From positions 1-10,276 of the forward strand of contig JAGTVD010000310.1 of assembly GCA_018224505.1 (NCBI GenBank): a stretch of DNA of 10,276 bases, in the 5' to 3' direction. The DNA comes from Desulfatitalea sp. (GTDB taxonomy: Bacteria; Desulfobacterota; Desulfobacteria; Desulfobacterales; Desulfosarcinaceae). Below, piece after piece: positions 1 to 6,539 of the stretch (the first letter of the stretch is position 1; each line of letters opens with the position of its first letter). The position numbers were made by a program, and so were the translations under genes. A model generated the notes under the pieces. That model saw nothing but the letters and a program-made list of their open reading frames with translations. It did no database searches and was not told the DNA's origin.

Positions 1-738
1 TATTTGAATGTGGCTGCCGGTCTCAGCGATAATGCCGTGGCCACGGGATCCGAACTGGCCTCCTCGTTCATGCGGGCCGGCTTTATCCAAGCCATGGCCG
101 AAACCGCGCCGGATTTGGAAAAAAGCCCGATAAAGGCCTTTGATGCCGACTTTTTACGTTGGATGCTCTCCGACGGCGCGGGGGCTGTGTTCCTGTCCCG
201 GCAGCGGCCCGAAGGGCGCCCGGCTCTGGAGATCGAGTGGTTCGAGCACCTGAGTTTTGCCGGTGAACTGGAAACCTGCATGTACGGCGGCGGGGTCAAG
301 CTGGAAGGCGGCGGCACCGCCGGCTGGCGCCAGGTGGAGGACATCCCCGCGGACCAGAAACCCTATCTGTTCAACGTCCGCCAGGACATCAAGCTCCTGG
401 ACAAGCACATCGTGGAAACCATGGGCCGCACTCTGCGCCACGCTGTTGAAAAGCACGGCCTGGCCCCCGACGATGTGGATTGGTTCCTGCCCCACTACTC
501 CTCCGGCTATTTCCGCCCCCGCTTCTATGAGGGAATGAAACAGGTCGGCTTCGAAATTCCCTACGACAAGTGGTTCACCAATTTGACCACCAAAGGCAAT
601 ACCGGCAGCGCGGCCATCTATATCATCCTGGAAGAGCTTTACCGCTCGAACAAACTGCGTCCCGGCCAGCGGTTGCTGTGTTTCATCCCCGAGAGCGCCC
701 GGTTTTCGCACTGTTTCATGATGTTGCGGGTGGCGTAA
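1..738 (+). CDS. Beta-ketoacyl-ACP synthase III-like protein (DarB-like), 5' end missing
   Basis: This is the C-terminal part of a thiolase-fold condensing enzyme of the FabH/KAS III class, which joins an acyl primer to an acyl-ACP extender in the cytoplasm. The reading frame is open to the window edge, so the start and the active-site Cys lie outside. Numbering from codon 4-6, a DGAGAVFL motif (residues 57-64) matches the FabH DGAGA segment. LPHYSSGYF supplies the catalytic His at 164 (codon 493-495), and KGNTGSAA supplies the catalytic Asn at 199. The C-terminus (ESARFSHCFMML) resembles the ketosynthases of dialkylresorcinol and aryl-polyene pathways more than housekeeping FabH; this is my recognition and was not computed. 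The stop codon is TAA at 736-738. The gene converges on the ABC exporter operon with 56 bp between them. An ordinary lipid-pathway KAS III is the alternative. Class assignment is firm and the pathway is not. Confidence 0.85.
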   Translation, partial: YLNVAAGLSDNAVATGSELASSFMRAGFIQAMAETAPDLEKSPIKAFDADFLRWMLSDGAGAVFLSRQRPEGRPALEIEWFEHLSFAGELETCMYGGGVKLEGGGTAGWRQVEDIPADQKPYLFNVRQDIKLLDKHIVETMGRTLRHAVEKHGLAPDDVDWFLPHYSSGYFRPRFYEGMKQVGFEIPYDKWFTNLTTKGNTGSAAIYIILEELYRSNKLRPGQRLLCFIPESARFSHCFMMLRVA

Positions 739-794
739 ACCCCAAAGTTGCATAAAAATGCAGTGCGCCGTTTTGATGGGTCGAAGGTGCCTGA
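739..794. other. Convergent intergenic spacer, no clear terminator
   Basis: This 56-bp gap separates the 3' ends of the ketosynthase and the ABC permease gene. The only fold I see is a 5-bp A/T-rich stem, TGCAT-AAAA-ATGCA at 749-762. It is weak and lacks a following T-run on either strand, so I do not call it an intrinsic terminator. Confidence 0.5.
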
Positions 795-2108
795 CTATTG
801 TCGCTGCCAGCGGCGGTGGGTGGCGATCAGGGCAATGAGCAGGGTGCCGGCGGCAAAGAGCAGCATGGCGGCGAGTTGGCCGGTGACGGCGCCGAGATCC
901 CCCGCGCGAACGAAAAGGGTCATGAAGGCGTCATGGCCCCAGGCCAGAGGAGAGATCCGGCTCAAGGTCTGCATGGCGGGGGGCATGGCAAACACCGGCA
1001 CCATCAGGCCGCCCAGGGCGGCTGCGATGACCACTGCGATGGGGCCCAGGGTGGTGGCCTGCTCCTGGGTGCGCGCCAGGGTACCCAGCATCAGGCCGAA
1101 GCCGGTGGCCGCCAGGGCGCTGCACAGCACCACCAGGGCCAGCGCGCCATAAGCATCGCCCATGGCCAGGGCGGCCGTACCCAACCGCGGCATCAACCAG
1201 TGACCCACCATCAGTATCAATCCGAACTGCAACAGACAGACGCACACATAAGCACTCAACTTGCCGGCCAGCAAGGTCAGACGGGATACCGGCATGGTCA
1301 TCAAACGGGCGGCAATCCCCTGCTGCCGATCGCGTATGAGCCCCCCGGCCAGGGGCACAGCGACAAAAAACATGCCGAACAGTGCCCAGGCCGGCACATT
1401 CTGCTGCACGGCGGTGGGCAGGATGGCTTGGGGGGCCGCTTCGGTCACCGTCACCAGAGCGGGCCCCTCGCCCGTCAGGGACACCACCGGCAAGGATTCC
1501 CCCCCCGGCATCTCACCCAATGCTTCGTTCAAACGGGTGATGCGCTGATTCAAGGCCTGATCAAGAGCGCGCATGCGCCACGCGGCCTGCATGGCCGCCA
1601 CGGCCTGGTTCAAGGCGCCCGTCACCGCCGCGCCATAGCCGCCGGTCAGGGTGGGGTCCAGGTGAAGGGTAATGGCGGGCAGGGGCGCATCCGCCGGATC
1701 ACCGGCGCCACCACTGCCGGAAAACATCCGCTCGATCTCGCCGTCGATGCGCCCCCGCACGGCCATGGTCAACCCCTCGGGCAGCACCACGCCAAAACGG
1801 TAGGCGCCGCGCTGCACCGCCGCACGCAACTGGTCCGCATTCATGGCCAATTCGACCTGCTGTTGTTCCAGGGCCACCTGGGGCACTTGCGCCAGACGCC
1901 GGATCACCTCCCGGGACACTTCGCCGCCGTCCTGGTCCACCACCACCCCCACCAGAGGCGTGCCGCCCTGGTCCTTGAACACATTGTCCTGGACCAGGGT
2001 AATCACCACCACCAGCACGGCGGGCATGACGAATAGCAACAGCAAACCGGACCGGTCCCGACCCAACAGTCGCAATTCACGCAAAAACGTAAACCAGAAA
2101 CGATACAT
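795..2108 (-). CDS. ABC-2 type exporter permease subunit
   Basis: This 437-residue inner-membrane subunit belongs to an ABC-2 exporter (YhhJ/YbhR/DrrB-type architecture) and forms the translocation path for the adjacent ATPase. One helix lies near the N-terminus (about 21-40). A large, mostly soluble extracytoplasmic domain follows (about 41-237). Five further hydrophobic segments lie at about 238-258, 278-302, 318-345, 352-376 and 408-430. The cytoplasmic stretch IRDRQQGIAARLMTMPVS (258-275) matches the conserved RxxGTxERLxxxPVS element of ABC-2 permeases. The extracytoplasmic domain contains a Gly/Ala/Pro-rich low-complexity patch (about 130-145) and a helical, Gln/Arg-rich part (about 166-198). 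The gene starts 13 bp after the ATPase stop with a GGGGG run upstream of the ATG, so the two are surely co-transcribed. The length is typical for ABC-2 members with the large loop. The substrate cannot be read from the sequence. A lipid or polyketide-like product is a guess from the neighbouring ketosynthase. Confidence 0.9.
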   Translation of the reverse strand: MYRFWFTFLRELRLLGRDRSGLLLLFVMPAVLVVVITLVQDNVFKDQGGTPLVGVVVDQDGGEVSREVIRRLAQVPQVALEQQQVELAMNADQLRAAVQRGAYRFGVVLPEGLTMAVRGRIDGEIERMFSGSGGAGDPADAPLPAITLHLDPTLTGGYGAAVTGALNQAVAAMQAAWRMRALDQALNQRITRLNEALGEMPGGESLPVVSLTGEGPALVTVTEAAPQAILPTAVQQNVPAWALFGMFFVAVPLAGGLIRDRQQGIAARLMTMPVSRLTLLAGKLSAYVCVCLLQFGLILMVGHWLMPRLGTAALAMGDAYGALALVVLCSALAATGFGLMLGTLARTQEQATTLGPIAVVIAAALGGLMVPVFAMPPAMQTLSRISPLAWGHDAFMTLFVRAGDLGAVTGQLAAMLLFAAGTLLIALIATHRRWQRQ

Positions 2109-2121
2109 CCTATTGCCCCCG

Positions 2122-2913
2122 CTAATCCCGCAACTGCTTGCCGGTCAAGCTCAGAAACAGATCATCCAGATCGGTGCAACCGGGATGCTGCCGGAGCAAC
2201 GCGTCAGGACTGTCCAGCGCCAGACGTCGGCCATGGTCGATGATGGCGACGCGTGAAAAAAGTTGCCGTGCTTCCTCCATGTAATGGGTGGTGTAAACCA
2301 TGGCGACGCCGGTCTCCCGCAGTTGCATCAGGCTTTCCATGATCAGGTGTCGCGATTGGGCGTCGATGCCCACGGTGGGTTCGTCGAGGAATAGCAATGG
2401 GGGGTCGTGGAGGATCCCCGCCGCCAGGTTGGCCCGGCGCTTCATGCCGCCGGAAAAGGTGCCGACCGGCTCGTCGGCCCTTGCCGTCAGCCCGACCAGG
2501 CGCAGGCCCTCCTGCACGGCCGCCTTGAGCCCGGCGCCCCGCAATCCATACATCCGACCGAAATAAGTGAGGTTCTCCGCTGCCGTGAGGCGGTCGAACA
2601 GTGCGATCTCCTGGGGTACGGTGCCGAAATGCCGGCGTGCCCGATCAGGATGGGCCACGGCATCCGTGCCGCAGATCGAAACCCGGCCCGTGGTGGGCCG
2701 CAGCAAGGTGCTCATCATGGAGATGGCTGTGGTCTTGCCGGCGCCGTTGGGACCGAGCAATCCCACAATCTCGCCTCGCCGTACCGTCAGATCCAGCCCA
2801 TCCAGCGCGGGCGCCGCACCACCGGCATAGGTTTTGCTCAAACCACGCACCGCCAGCACCGGTCCGCGGCCGTCGGCAAGCGGCTCGCTATCGTCTGGAT
2901 AATAGGTCACCAC
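2122..2913 (-). CDS. ABC transporter ATP-binding protein (ABC-2 exporter)
   Basis: This 263-residue cytoplasmic ATPase powers the permease encoded just downstream. Every nucleotide-binding motif is intact: Walker A GPNGAGKTT (54-62), Q-loop Gln101 in VPQE, signature FSGGM (153-157, Phe replacing the usual Leu), Walker B LLFLDE (173-178), D-loop region GIDAQS (182-187) and the H-loop His210 in TTHYMEE. The C-terminal LDDLFLSLTGKQLRD is the usual ending of DrrA/YbhF-type ATPases, in which this subfamily exports drugs, lipids or polysaccharides. The start is one of two adjacent GTG codons (2911-2913 or 2908-2910). A GAAGGGA ribosome-binding sequence lies at 2917-2923, so the second GTG has the more usual spacing of 6 nt. 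There is no fused second domain. It reads divergently from the Gate-domain gene across a 173-bp regulatory gap. Confidence 0.95.
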   Translation of the reverse strand: MVTYYPDDSEPLADGRGPVLAVRGLSKTYAGGAAPALDGLDLTVRRGEIVGLLGPNGAGKTTAISMMSTLLRPTTGRVSICGTDAVAHPDRARRHFGTVPQEIALFDRLTAAENLTYFGRMYGLRGAGLKAAVQEGLRLVGLTARADEPVGTFSGGMKRRANLAAGILHDPPLLFLDEPTVGIDAQSRHLIMESLMQLRETGVAMVYTTHYMEEARQLFSRVAIIDHGRRLALDSPDALLRQHPGCTDLDDLFLSLTGKQLRD

Positions 2914-2987
2914 ACATCCCTTCGCATGAACTGCCTGACCGCACCCGAAGGCTGCGGACTCTCAAGCCGCACACCTGTTAGCATGGA

Positions 2988-3016
2988 TTTACTTAACACT
3001 CCAGACCATATATGAT
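2988..3016 (+). promoter_or_regulatory. Candidate sigma70 promoter of the Gate-domain gene
   Basis: A -35 element TTTACT (2988-2993, four of six consensus bases) and a -10 element TATGAT (3011-3016, five of six) are separated by exactly 17 bp. Transcription would start near 3023 and leave a leader of about 60 nt. The first copy of the ACTTAACAC repeat overlaps the -35 and spacer, which is a position where a repressor could act. This is prediction by eye only. Confidence 0.5.
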
Positions 3017-3054
3017 CGCCCAAATACCATCACTTAACACTTAAAACTTAACAC
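2991..3054 (+). repeat. Three direct copies of ACTTAACAC
   Basis: The exact 9-mer ACTTAACAC occurs at 2991-2999, 3032-3040 and 3046-3054. The last two are 14 bp apart start to start and form a tight tandem joined by TTAAA. All three lie on the same strand in the only AT-rich patch of the window. One copy overlaps the promoter and the other two lie in the presumed 5' leader. They could be a regulator's binding sites or a lineage-specific intergenic repeat. Confidence 0.6.
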
Positions 3055-3086
3055 GATCCACCAAACCCCCTTCCCGGGCCATTGCC

Positions 3087-4040
3087 ATGAATAGTGATTT
3101 GAAAACCAAATTGCGCCTCAGCCTGATTGCCGGTGTCCAGAAGGGATGGACCGGATTTGTGTGGATGCTCAAAATCCTGGTGCCGGTCTCCTTTCTGTCG
3201 GTGCTGCTGGAGTACAGCGGTGTTTTGTACCAGCTCAATGCCCTGCTCAAACCGGTCATGGGTGTGCTGAGCCTGCCGCCCATTGCGGCGCTGCCCATAG
3301 TGATCGGCATCGTCACCAACATTTATGGCGGCATCGCCTCCATGGTGATGCTGCCCTTCACCATGGATCAAATGACCCTGATCGCCATCTTTCTGCTCAT
3401 TTCGCACAATATGATCCAGGAGGGAATCATCCAGGCCAAATCGGGCATGCACCCTCTCAAAGCCACCGTGATCCGCCTGGCGGCCTCGACCGTAACCGTT
3501 ATGGCATCGGCCTATTTCATGGATGTCGGCCTTGCAGCCGATGCGACATCCAGTGCGGTGGCACCGCCCACCCTGCCGCTGGCCACCGTGCTGGGCAACT
3601 GGCTGCTGGCCACGGCGTATCTCAGCGTGAAGATTTTCTGCATCATCATGGTGCTGATGATCGTCTTGTCCACCATGAAGAACTTCCATCTTATCGGCTA
3701 TCTGACCCGTGCATTGAACCCTTTCCTGAGGGCCTTGGGGCTCAATCAGCGTGTGGGCACGCTCTGGCTGACCGCCGCCGTCTTCGGCATCGCCTATGGC
3801 GCCGCCGTGATTCTGGAAGAGGCCAGGGAGGGCAACTTGACCAAGAACGAACTGGAACGGCTGCACATGTCCATCGGCATCAATCACTCCATGGTCGAGG
3901 ACCCTGCCCTTTTCATGGTACTGGGCATCAGTGCCTTCTGGCTCTGGGTACCCCGGCTGATCACGGCCATCGTGGCAGTGCACCTATTCGGGCTGTGGAT
4001 TCGAATCCGGGAGCGCCGGGGCAGGCGCGTCATTCCATGA
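3087..4040 (+). CDS. Nucleoside-recognition (Gate) domain membrane protein
   Basis: This is a 317-residue integral membrane protein with about seven or eight hydrophobic segments. It resembles the Gate/nucleoside-recognition family (related to SpmA/SpmB, YjiH and the FeoB core), whose members form transport-like pores of mostly unknown substrate. Two related halves are visible. The first has PIVIGIVTNIYGGIASM (70-86) and LISHNMIQEG (104-113). The second has FGIAYGAAVILEEAREG (233-249) and IGINHSMVED (263-272). In both halves a glycine-rich segment is followed by an Asn/His-containing motif that ends in an acidic residue, as expected of a duplicated pore. No signal peptide is needed. A basic tail (306-314, RIRERRGRR) should lie in the cytoplasm. 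The ATG at 3087 has no clear Shine-Dalgarno sequence. The last 11 bp overlap the end of the opposing gene. The substrate is unknown, and nucleoside transport should not be assumed from the family name. Confidence 0.8.
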   Translation: MNSDLKTKLRLSLIAGVQKGWTGFVWMLKILVPVSFLSVLLEYSGVLYQLNALLKPVMGVLSLPPIAALPIVIGIVTNIYGGIASMVMLPFTMDQMTLIAIFLLISHNMIQEGIIQAKSGMHPLKATVIRLAASTVTVMASAYFMDVGLAADATSSAVAPPTLPLATVLGNWLLATAYLSVKIFCIIMVLMIVLSTMKNFHLIGYLTRALNPFLRALGLNQRVGTLWLTAAVFGIAYGAAVILEEAREGNLTKNELERLHMSIGINHSMVEDPALFMVLGISAFWLWVPRLITAIVAVHLFGLWIRIRERRGRRVIP

Positions 4041-5229
4041 TCTCCACCCGCGGAATCCCGTACAGGCCCATCAGCACCTCATCGAAATAGTCGGGCAGGT
4101 AGCGGTCCCAGAGACGAATGGGCAGCTCGCCCATTTCAGTGCGGGTGGAAGCGGCGAAGGCGAAGAGGTAGGCAATCAGAAATTCGATGTTGCGGGCCAG
4201 TTGCCCGTTGTACTGCTGCGTAATGCGCTGCTGCTCGATGCGATCTTCATGCATGCAAGTTCCCAGCTCGCTTTCCAGCATCTCCTGGTAGTTGCACAGA
4301 ATCACTTCCAGGTGGACATAGGGTTCGGCCGTAAGCACAAACTGCCGGAACTGACGTTGGAGATCGGTCGGATCGTAACCGCGCAAGCCCATCCGTTCGC
4401 CCATGGCAGTGCTGAGCGACGCTGCCGTCAGCGCCTCACGATCCGGGGTATAACGCACGATCAAGTTGACGGCATTGTACTTTCCACGATGCTCTTCGAT
4501 CTCGACAATCTGGCAGCGATCCAGCAGGGCGATCTGTTCCACCAGGCGCACACGCCGATCATCTTCCACAATCACTTTGACGCCGGCCACATCCTGAATC
4601 ACCAAATTTTCTTCGGTCAGAATGGGGCGGCCCATTTTCAGATCCTCCAGCAAGCGACTTTCAGCTCCCAAAAATTCGGCGATCATCTCCTCCGGCGGTG
4701 TGATCAAGCTGGCCACCGGCACCCCGGCGCGCAAGGCGCGATCGCGGGCCAACAGTTCGGCCCGGTCCTTGATGCTGGTGTAAATCTGGTCGATGATCCG
4801 CCGTGCGATTTTCTCGCCCAGGCGCCGCGACCGTTTGATGCGACTGGATCCGACGATGGCGGGGCCGTCAACGCCCTGAACGAAGTAAAGCAGACCATTG
4901 AAGGGTGTTTCGCGATAAAATTTCCCCGGCTCGACGCGATAGCCGGAGAGCATCTCCTCGATGCGCGGGTTACGGGTGGGGCAGTGGTTGACAATAGCGT
5001 CTTTCAGATCGGCTTTGCGGGTGGACGCGCGGGCCACCAGGGGTGCAGCATGCAGCTGGCCGAAGAGTTGCTCGGCAAAACACTTCAGATAACGCGAGAC
5101 AAAAGCATTGTTGAAATGGACCAACCGGGTGATGGCCTCGGCATCCGCGGGGTCGGCCTGGTGATACATCCACCGGCGAATCAGGTGTTGCAGCGCACTG
5201 CGGTGCAGATAACTGGTGATGGTGATCAT
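4030..5229 (-). CDS. Divergent RelA/SpoT-like nucleotidyltransferase-domain protein
   Basis: This is a 399-residue soluble protein, the last gene of the PPDK-like/GAPDH operon. I chose ATG 5229 because it lies 7 nt after the GAPDH stop; a longer frame to 5316 would overlap GAPDH. The ribosome-binding site is poor, so translation is probably coupled to GAPDH. Several stretches align in order with the (p)ppGpp-synthetase fold: SSRIKRSRRLGEKI (128-141, the RxK helix), IQDVAGVKVIV (211-221, with the metal-binding Asp213), KYNAVNLIV (250-258, the GYxSxH position) and HLEVILCNYQEMLESELG (306-323, the VEIQIRT position with Glu308), then a His at 327. The His of GYxSxH is Asn255. The QIRT residues are not kept, and about 70 extra residues separate the RxK helix from the Asp. 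The N-terminal 100 residues and the C-terminal helical tail are not recognised. It may be a non-canonical synthetase or an inactive sensor. Homology is by eye and moderate. Confidence 0.5.
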   Translation of the reverse strand: MITITSYLHRSALQHLIRRWMYHQADPADAEAITRLVHFNNAFVSRYLKCFAEQLFGQLHAAPLVARASTRKADLKDAIVNHCPTRNPRIEEMLSGYRVEPGKFYRETPFNGLLYFVQGVDGPAIVGSSRIKRSRRLGEKIARRIIDQIYTSIKDRAELLARDRALRAGVPVASLITPPEEMIAEFLGAESRLLEDLKMGRPILTEENLVIQDVAGVKVIVEDDRRVRLVEQIALLDRCQIVEIEEHRGKYNAVNLIVRYTPDREALTAASLSTAMGERMGLRGYDPTDLQRQFRQFVLTAEPYVHLEVILCNYQEMLESELGTCMHEDRIEQQRITQQYNGQLARNIEFLIAYLFAFAASTRTEMGELPIRLWDRYLPDYFDEVLMGLYGIPRVEIME

Positions 5230-5236
5230 ATGATGT

Positions 5237-6496
5237 CTACATCCGTTCCGCCACCGATACCGTACGGTCGCCCAACAGGTTAACATAGCTGCCCATTTCG
5301 TTGTCGTACCAGCCATAGATCACCGCCTGTGTCACCTGCGGGCGCACAAACGTACTTTCCATGGCGGCGAGCGCCGCCGCGGGAATACCCGGCACCTTTC
5401 TAAGGTCGATGGCCAGCTCGGCGGTACGCGTGTGGATCTCGTGTCCCTCGATGATGGTGGCGGCCCGGGGCAAACCGATGATGTCCACGGAAACGTTCTG
5501 CTCCTGGGTGTAGTGCAGGTAGCCGTTGGGGTCGTCATTGGCCGCCCGCTCGTAGATGGCGTTGAGCGCATCGCGGGTGACGCTGCGACCGGAAGGCTCC
5601 TCCTGGATGCTGAGCACCAGGATGATCAGAGACCCCGTACTGGTGGGAATGCGCACCGATTCGGCGATGAACCCGATGCGTTTCATCTCCGGAATCACCA
5701 GGCCCAAGGCCTCGGCAGCACCGGTGGTGGTCAGAATGATGTTGTTTAAAATACTGCGGTTTTTGCGCAAATCCGTCTTGCCGCTTTTGGGCAGGCGGTC
5801 CAGTACCTGCTGGGACCCGGTGGCGGCGTGCACCGTGGCCATGGAGGCCGACAGGATCCGCTGGGCGCCGAAGGCATCCAGCAACGGTTTGAACATATGG
5901 GCCAGACACGTGGTGGTGCACGAGGCATTGGAGACCAGTTTGTGATGCCGGGGGTCGTAATGGCTCTCATTGATCCCCATCACGGTGGTCACGGCGTCTT
6001 CGGGCATGGGCGTCGCCTTGGCCTTGATTTTGAAAGGGGCCGACAGAATCACCTTCTGCGCTCCGCCGATCAGATGGCCGCGCAACGCCCCTTTGGCGTG
6101 ATCCCCCGGCACGGTGGGGTCGAGAAATTGCCCGGTGGTGTCCACCACCAGATGCACGCCCCACTGACCCCATCCGATGGCGCCGGGGTTGCGCTCCTGG
6201 CGCAGGAACCGCACCGGGACGCCGTTGACCCGCAGGGTGCCTTGCGCTTCGTCGAGCGCTTCGACCACCGGCTTGGCCTGATAGCCGTACAAATAACCGT
6301 GCAGGGACCCATAGGTGGAATCGCGCTGTAAATAGTGTGCGATATCGGCCAGACCGCCACCGGCCTGTCGGCCGATGTTGACCACAATCTCATCGAAGTA
6401 TTTGCGTCCCACATGGTGCCACAGGGTCAGCTTGCCAATACGGCCAAACCCGTTGATCCCCAACCGCTGCCCCGAACGACCCGAATTTTCCTCCAT
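5237..6496 (-). CDS. Glyceraldehyde-3-phosphate dehydrogenase, long form
   Basis: This is a 419-residue GAPDH, the cytoplasmic NAD(P)-linked enzyme that interconverts glyceraldehyde-3-phosphate and 1,3-bisphosphoglycerate. Motifs in order are Rossmann GINGFGRIG (13-21), VILSAP (149-154), SNASCTTTCL with nucleophile Cys193 (189-198), TVHAATGSQ with catalytic His223 (221-229), TTTGAAEALG (256-265), VRIPTSTGS (281-289) and WYDNEMG (396-402). It is about 80 residues longer than the usual 335. The extra length is in a short N-terminal extension, the coenzyme domain and a roughly 30-residue stretch before WYDNEMG. After the second strand the sequence is VNIGRQAGGG (39-48), so the Asp that normally favours NAD is absent. 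ATG 6496 is fixed by a perfect AGGAGGT; the frame open to 6724 merely overlaps the upstream gene. It lies 43 bp after the PPDK-like stop and 7 bp before the RelA/SpoT-like start. Probably active; direction and cofactor are unknown. Confidence 0.93.
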   Translation of the reverse strand: MEENSGRSGQRLGINGFGRIGKLTLWHHVGRKYFDEIVVNIGRQAGGGLADIAHYLQRDSTYGSLHGYLYGYQAKPVVEALDEAQGTLRVNGVPVRFLRQERNPGAIGWGQWGVHLVVDTTGQFLDPTVPGDHAKGALRGHLIGGAQKVILSAPFKIKAKATPMPEDAVTTVMGINESHYDPRHHKLVSNASCTTTCLAHMFKPLLDAFGAQRILSASMATVHAATGSQQVLDRLPKSGKTDLRKNRSILNNIILTTTGAAEALGLVIPEMKRIGFIAESVRIPTSTGSLIILVLSIQEEPSGRSVTRDALNAIYERAANDDPNGYLHYTQEQNVSVDIIGLPRAATIIEGHEIHTRTAELAIDLRKVPGIPAAALAAMESTFVRPQVTQAVIYGWYDNEMGSYVNLLGDRTVSVAERM

Positions 6497-6500
6497 TTCA

Positions 6501-6507
6501 ACCTCCT
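6501..6507 (-). promoter_or_regulatory. Ribosome-binding site of the GAPDH gene
   Basis: A perfect AGGAGGT on the - strand lies four bases (TGAA) before ATG 6496. It sets the GAPDH start and rules out the 76-codon upstream extension of the same frame. It is the strongest Shine-Dalgarno sequence in the window, which suggests GAPDH is translated strongly and independently of the upstream gene. Confidence 0.9.
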
Positions 6508-6539
6508 GCAATACGGCCGATTTATGATGCTTTGACGAC

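Larger units (their letters stand above)
2914..3086. promoter_or_regulatory. Divergent intergenic control region with leader hairpin
   Basis: This 173-bp region lies between the divergent ABC operon and the Gate-domain gene. The half near the ABC gene is GC-rich. It contains an imperfect hairpin, CCGCA (2939-2943) paired with TGCGG (2953-2957) and an inner CC/GG pair around a GAA loop, which would lie in the ABC mRNA leader. The half near the Gate gene is AT-rich and contains the + strand promoter and the repeated 9-mer listed separately. I see no convincing -35/-10 pair for the ABC operon and no open reading frame of its own. Confidence 0.6.

Noticed and set aside
749..762. Hairpin TGCAT-AAAA-ATGCA as a terminator
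   Set aside because: The stem has only five A/T-rich pairs and no T-run follows on either strand.
798..2036. A 412-codon open frame on the + strand
   Set aside because: It lies wholly antisense to the ABC permease, has a His/Gln/Gly-rich composition typical of the reverse frame of GC-rich genes, and shows no motif or ribosome-binding site.
2122..2913. FSGGM in place of LSGGQ as a defect of the ABC ATPase
   Set aside because: The ABC-2 exporter subfamily often has S-G-G-M with a variable first residue, and all other motifs are intact.
3048..3983. A 311-codon open frame on the - strand
   Set aside because: It is antisense to the Gate-domain gene, is full of His, Gln, Asp and Gly, and has no recognisable domain.
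4201..5283. A 360-codon open frame on the + strand
   Set aside because: It is antisense to the RelA/SpoT-like gene, whose frame carries ordered family motifs; the opposite frame has none.
5230..5316. Extension of the RelA/SpoT-like frame by 29 codons
   Set aside because: It overlaps the end of GAPDH, and the ATG at 5229 sits 7 nt after the GAPDH stop as expected of coupled genes.
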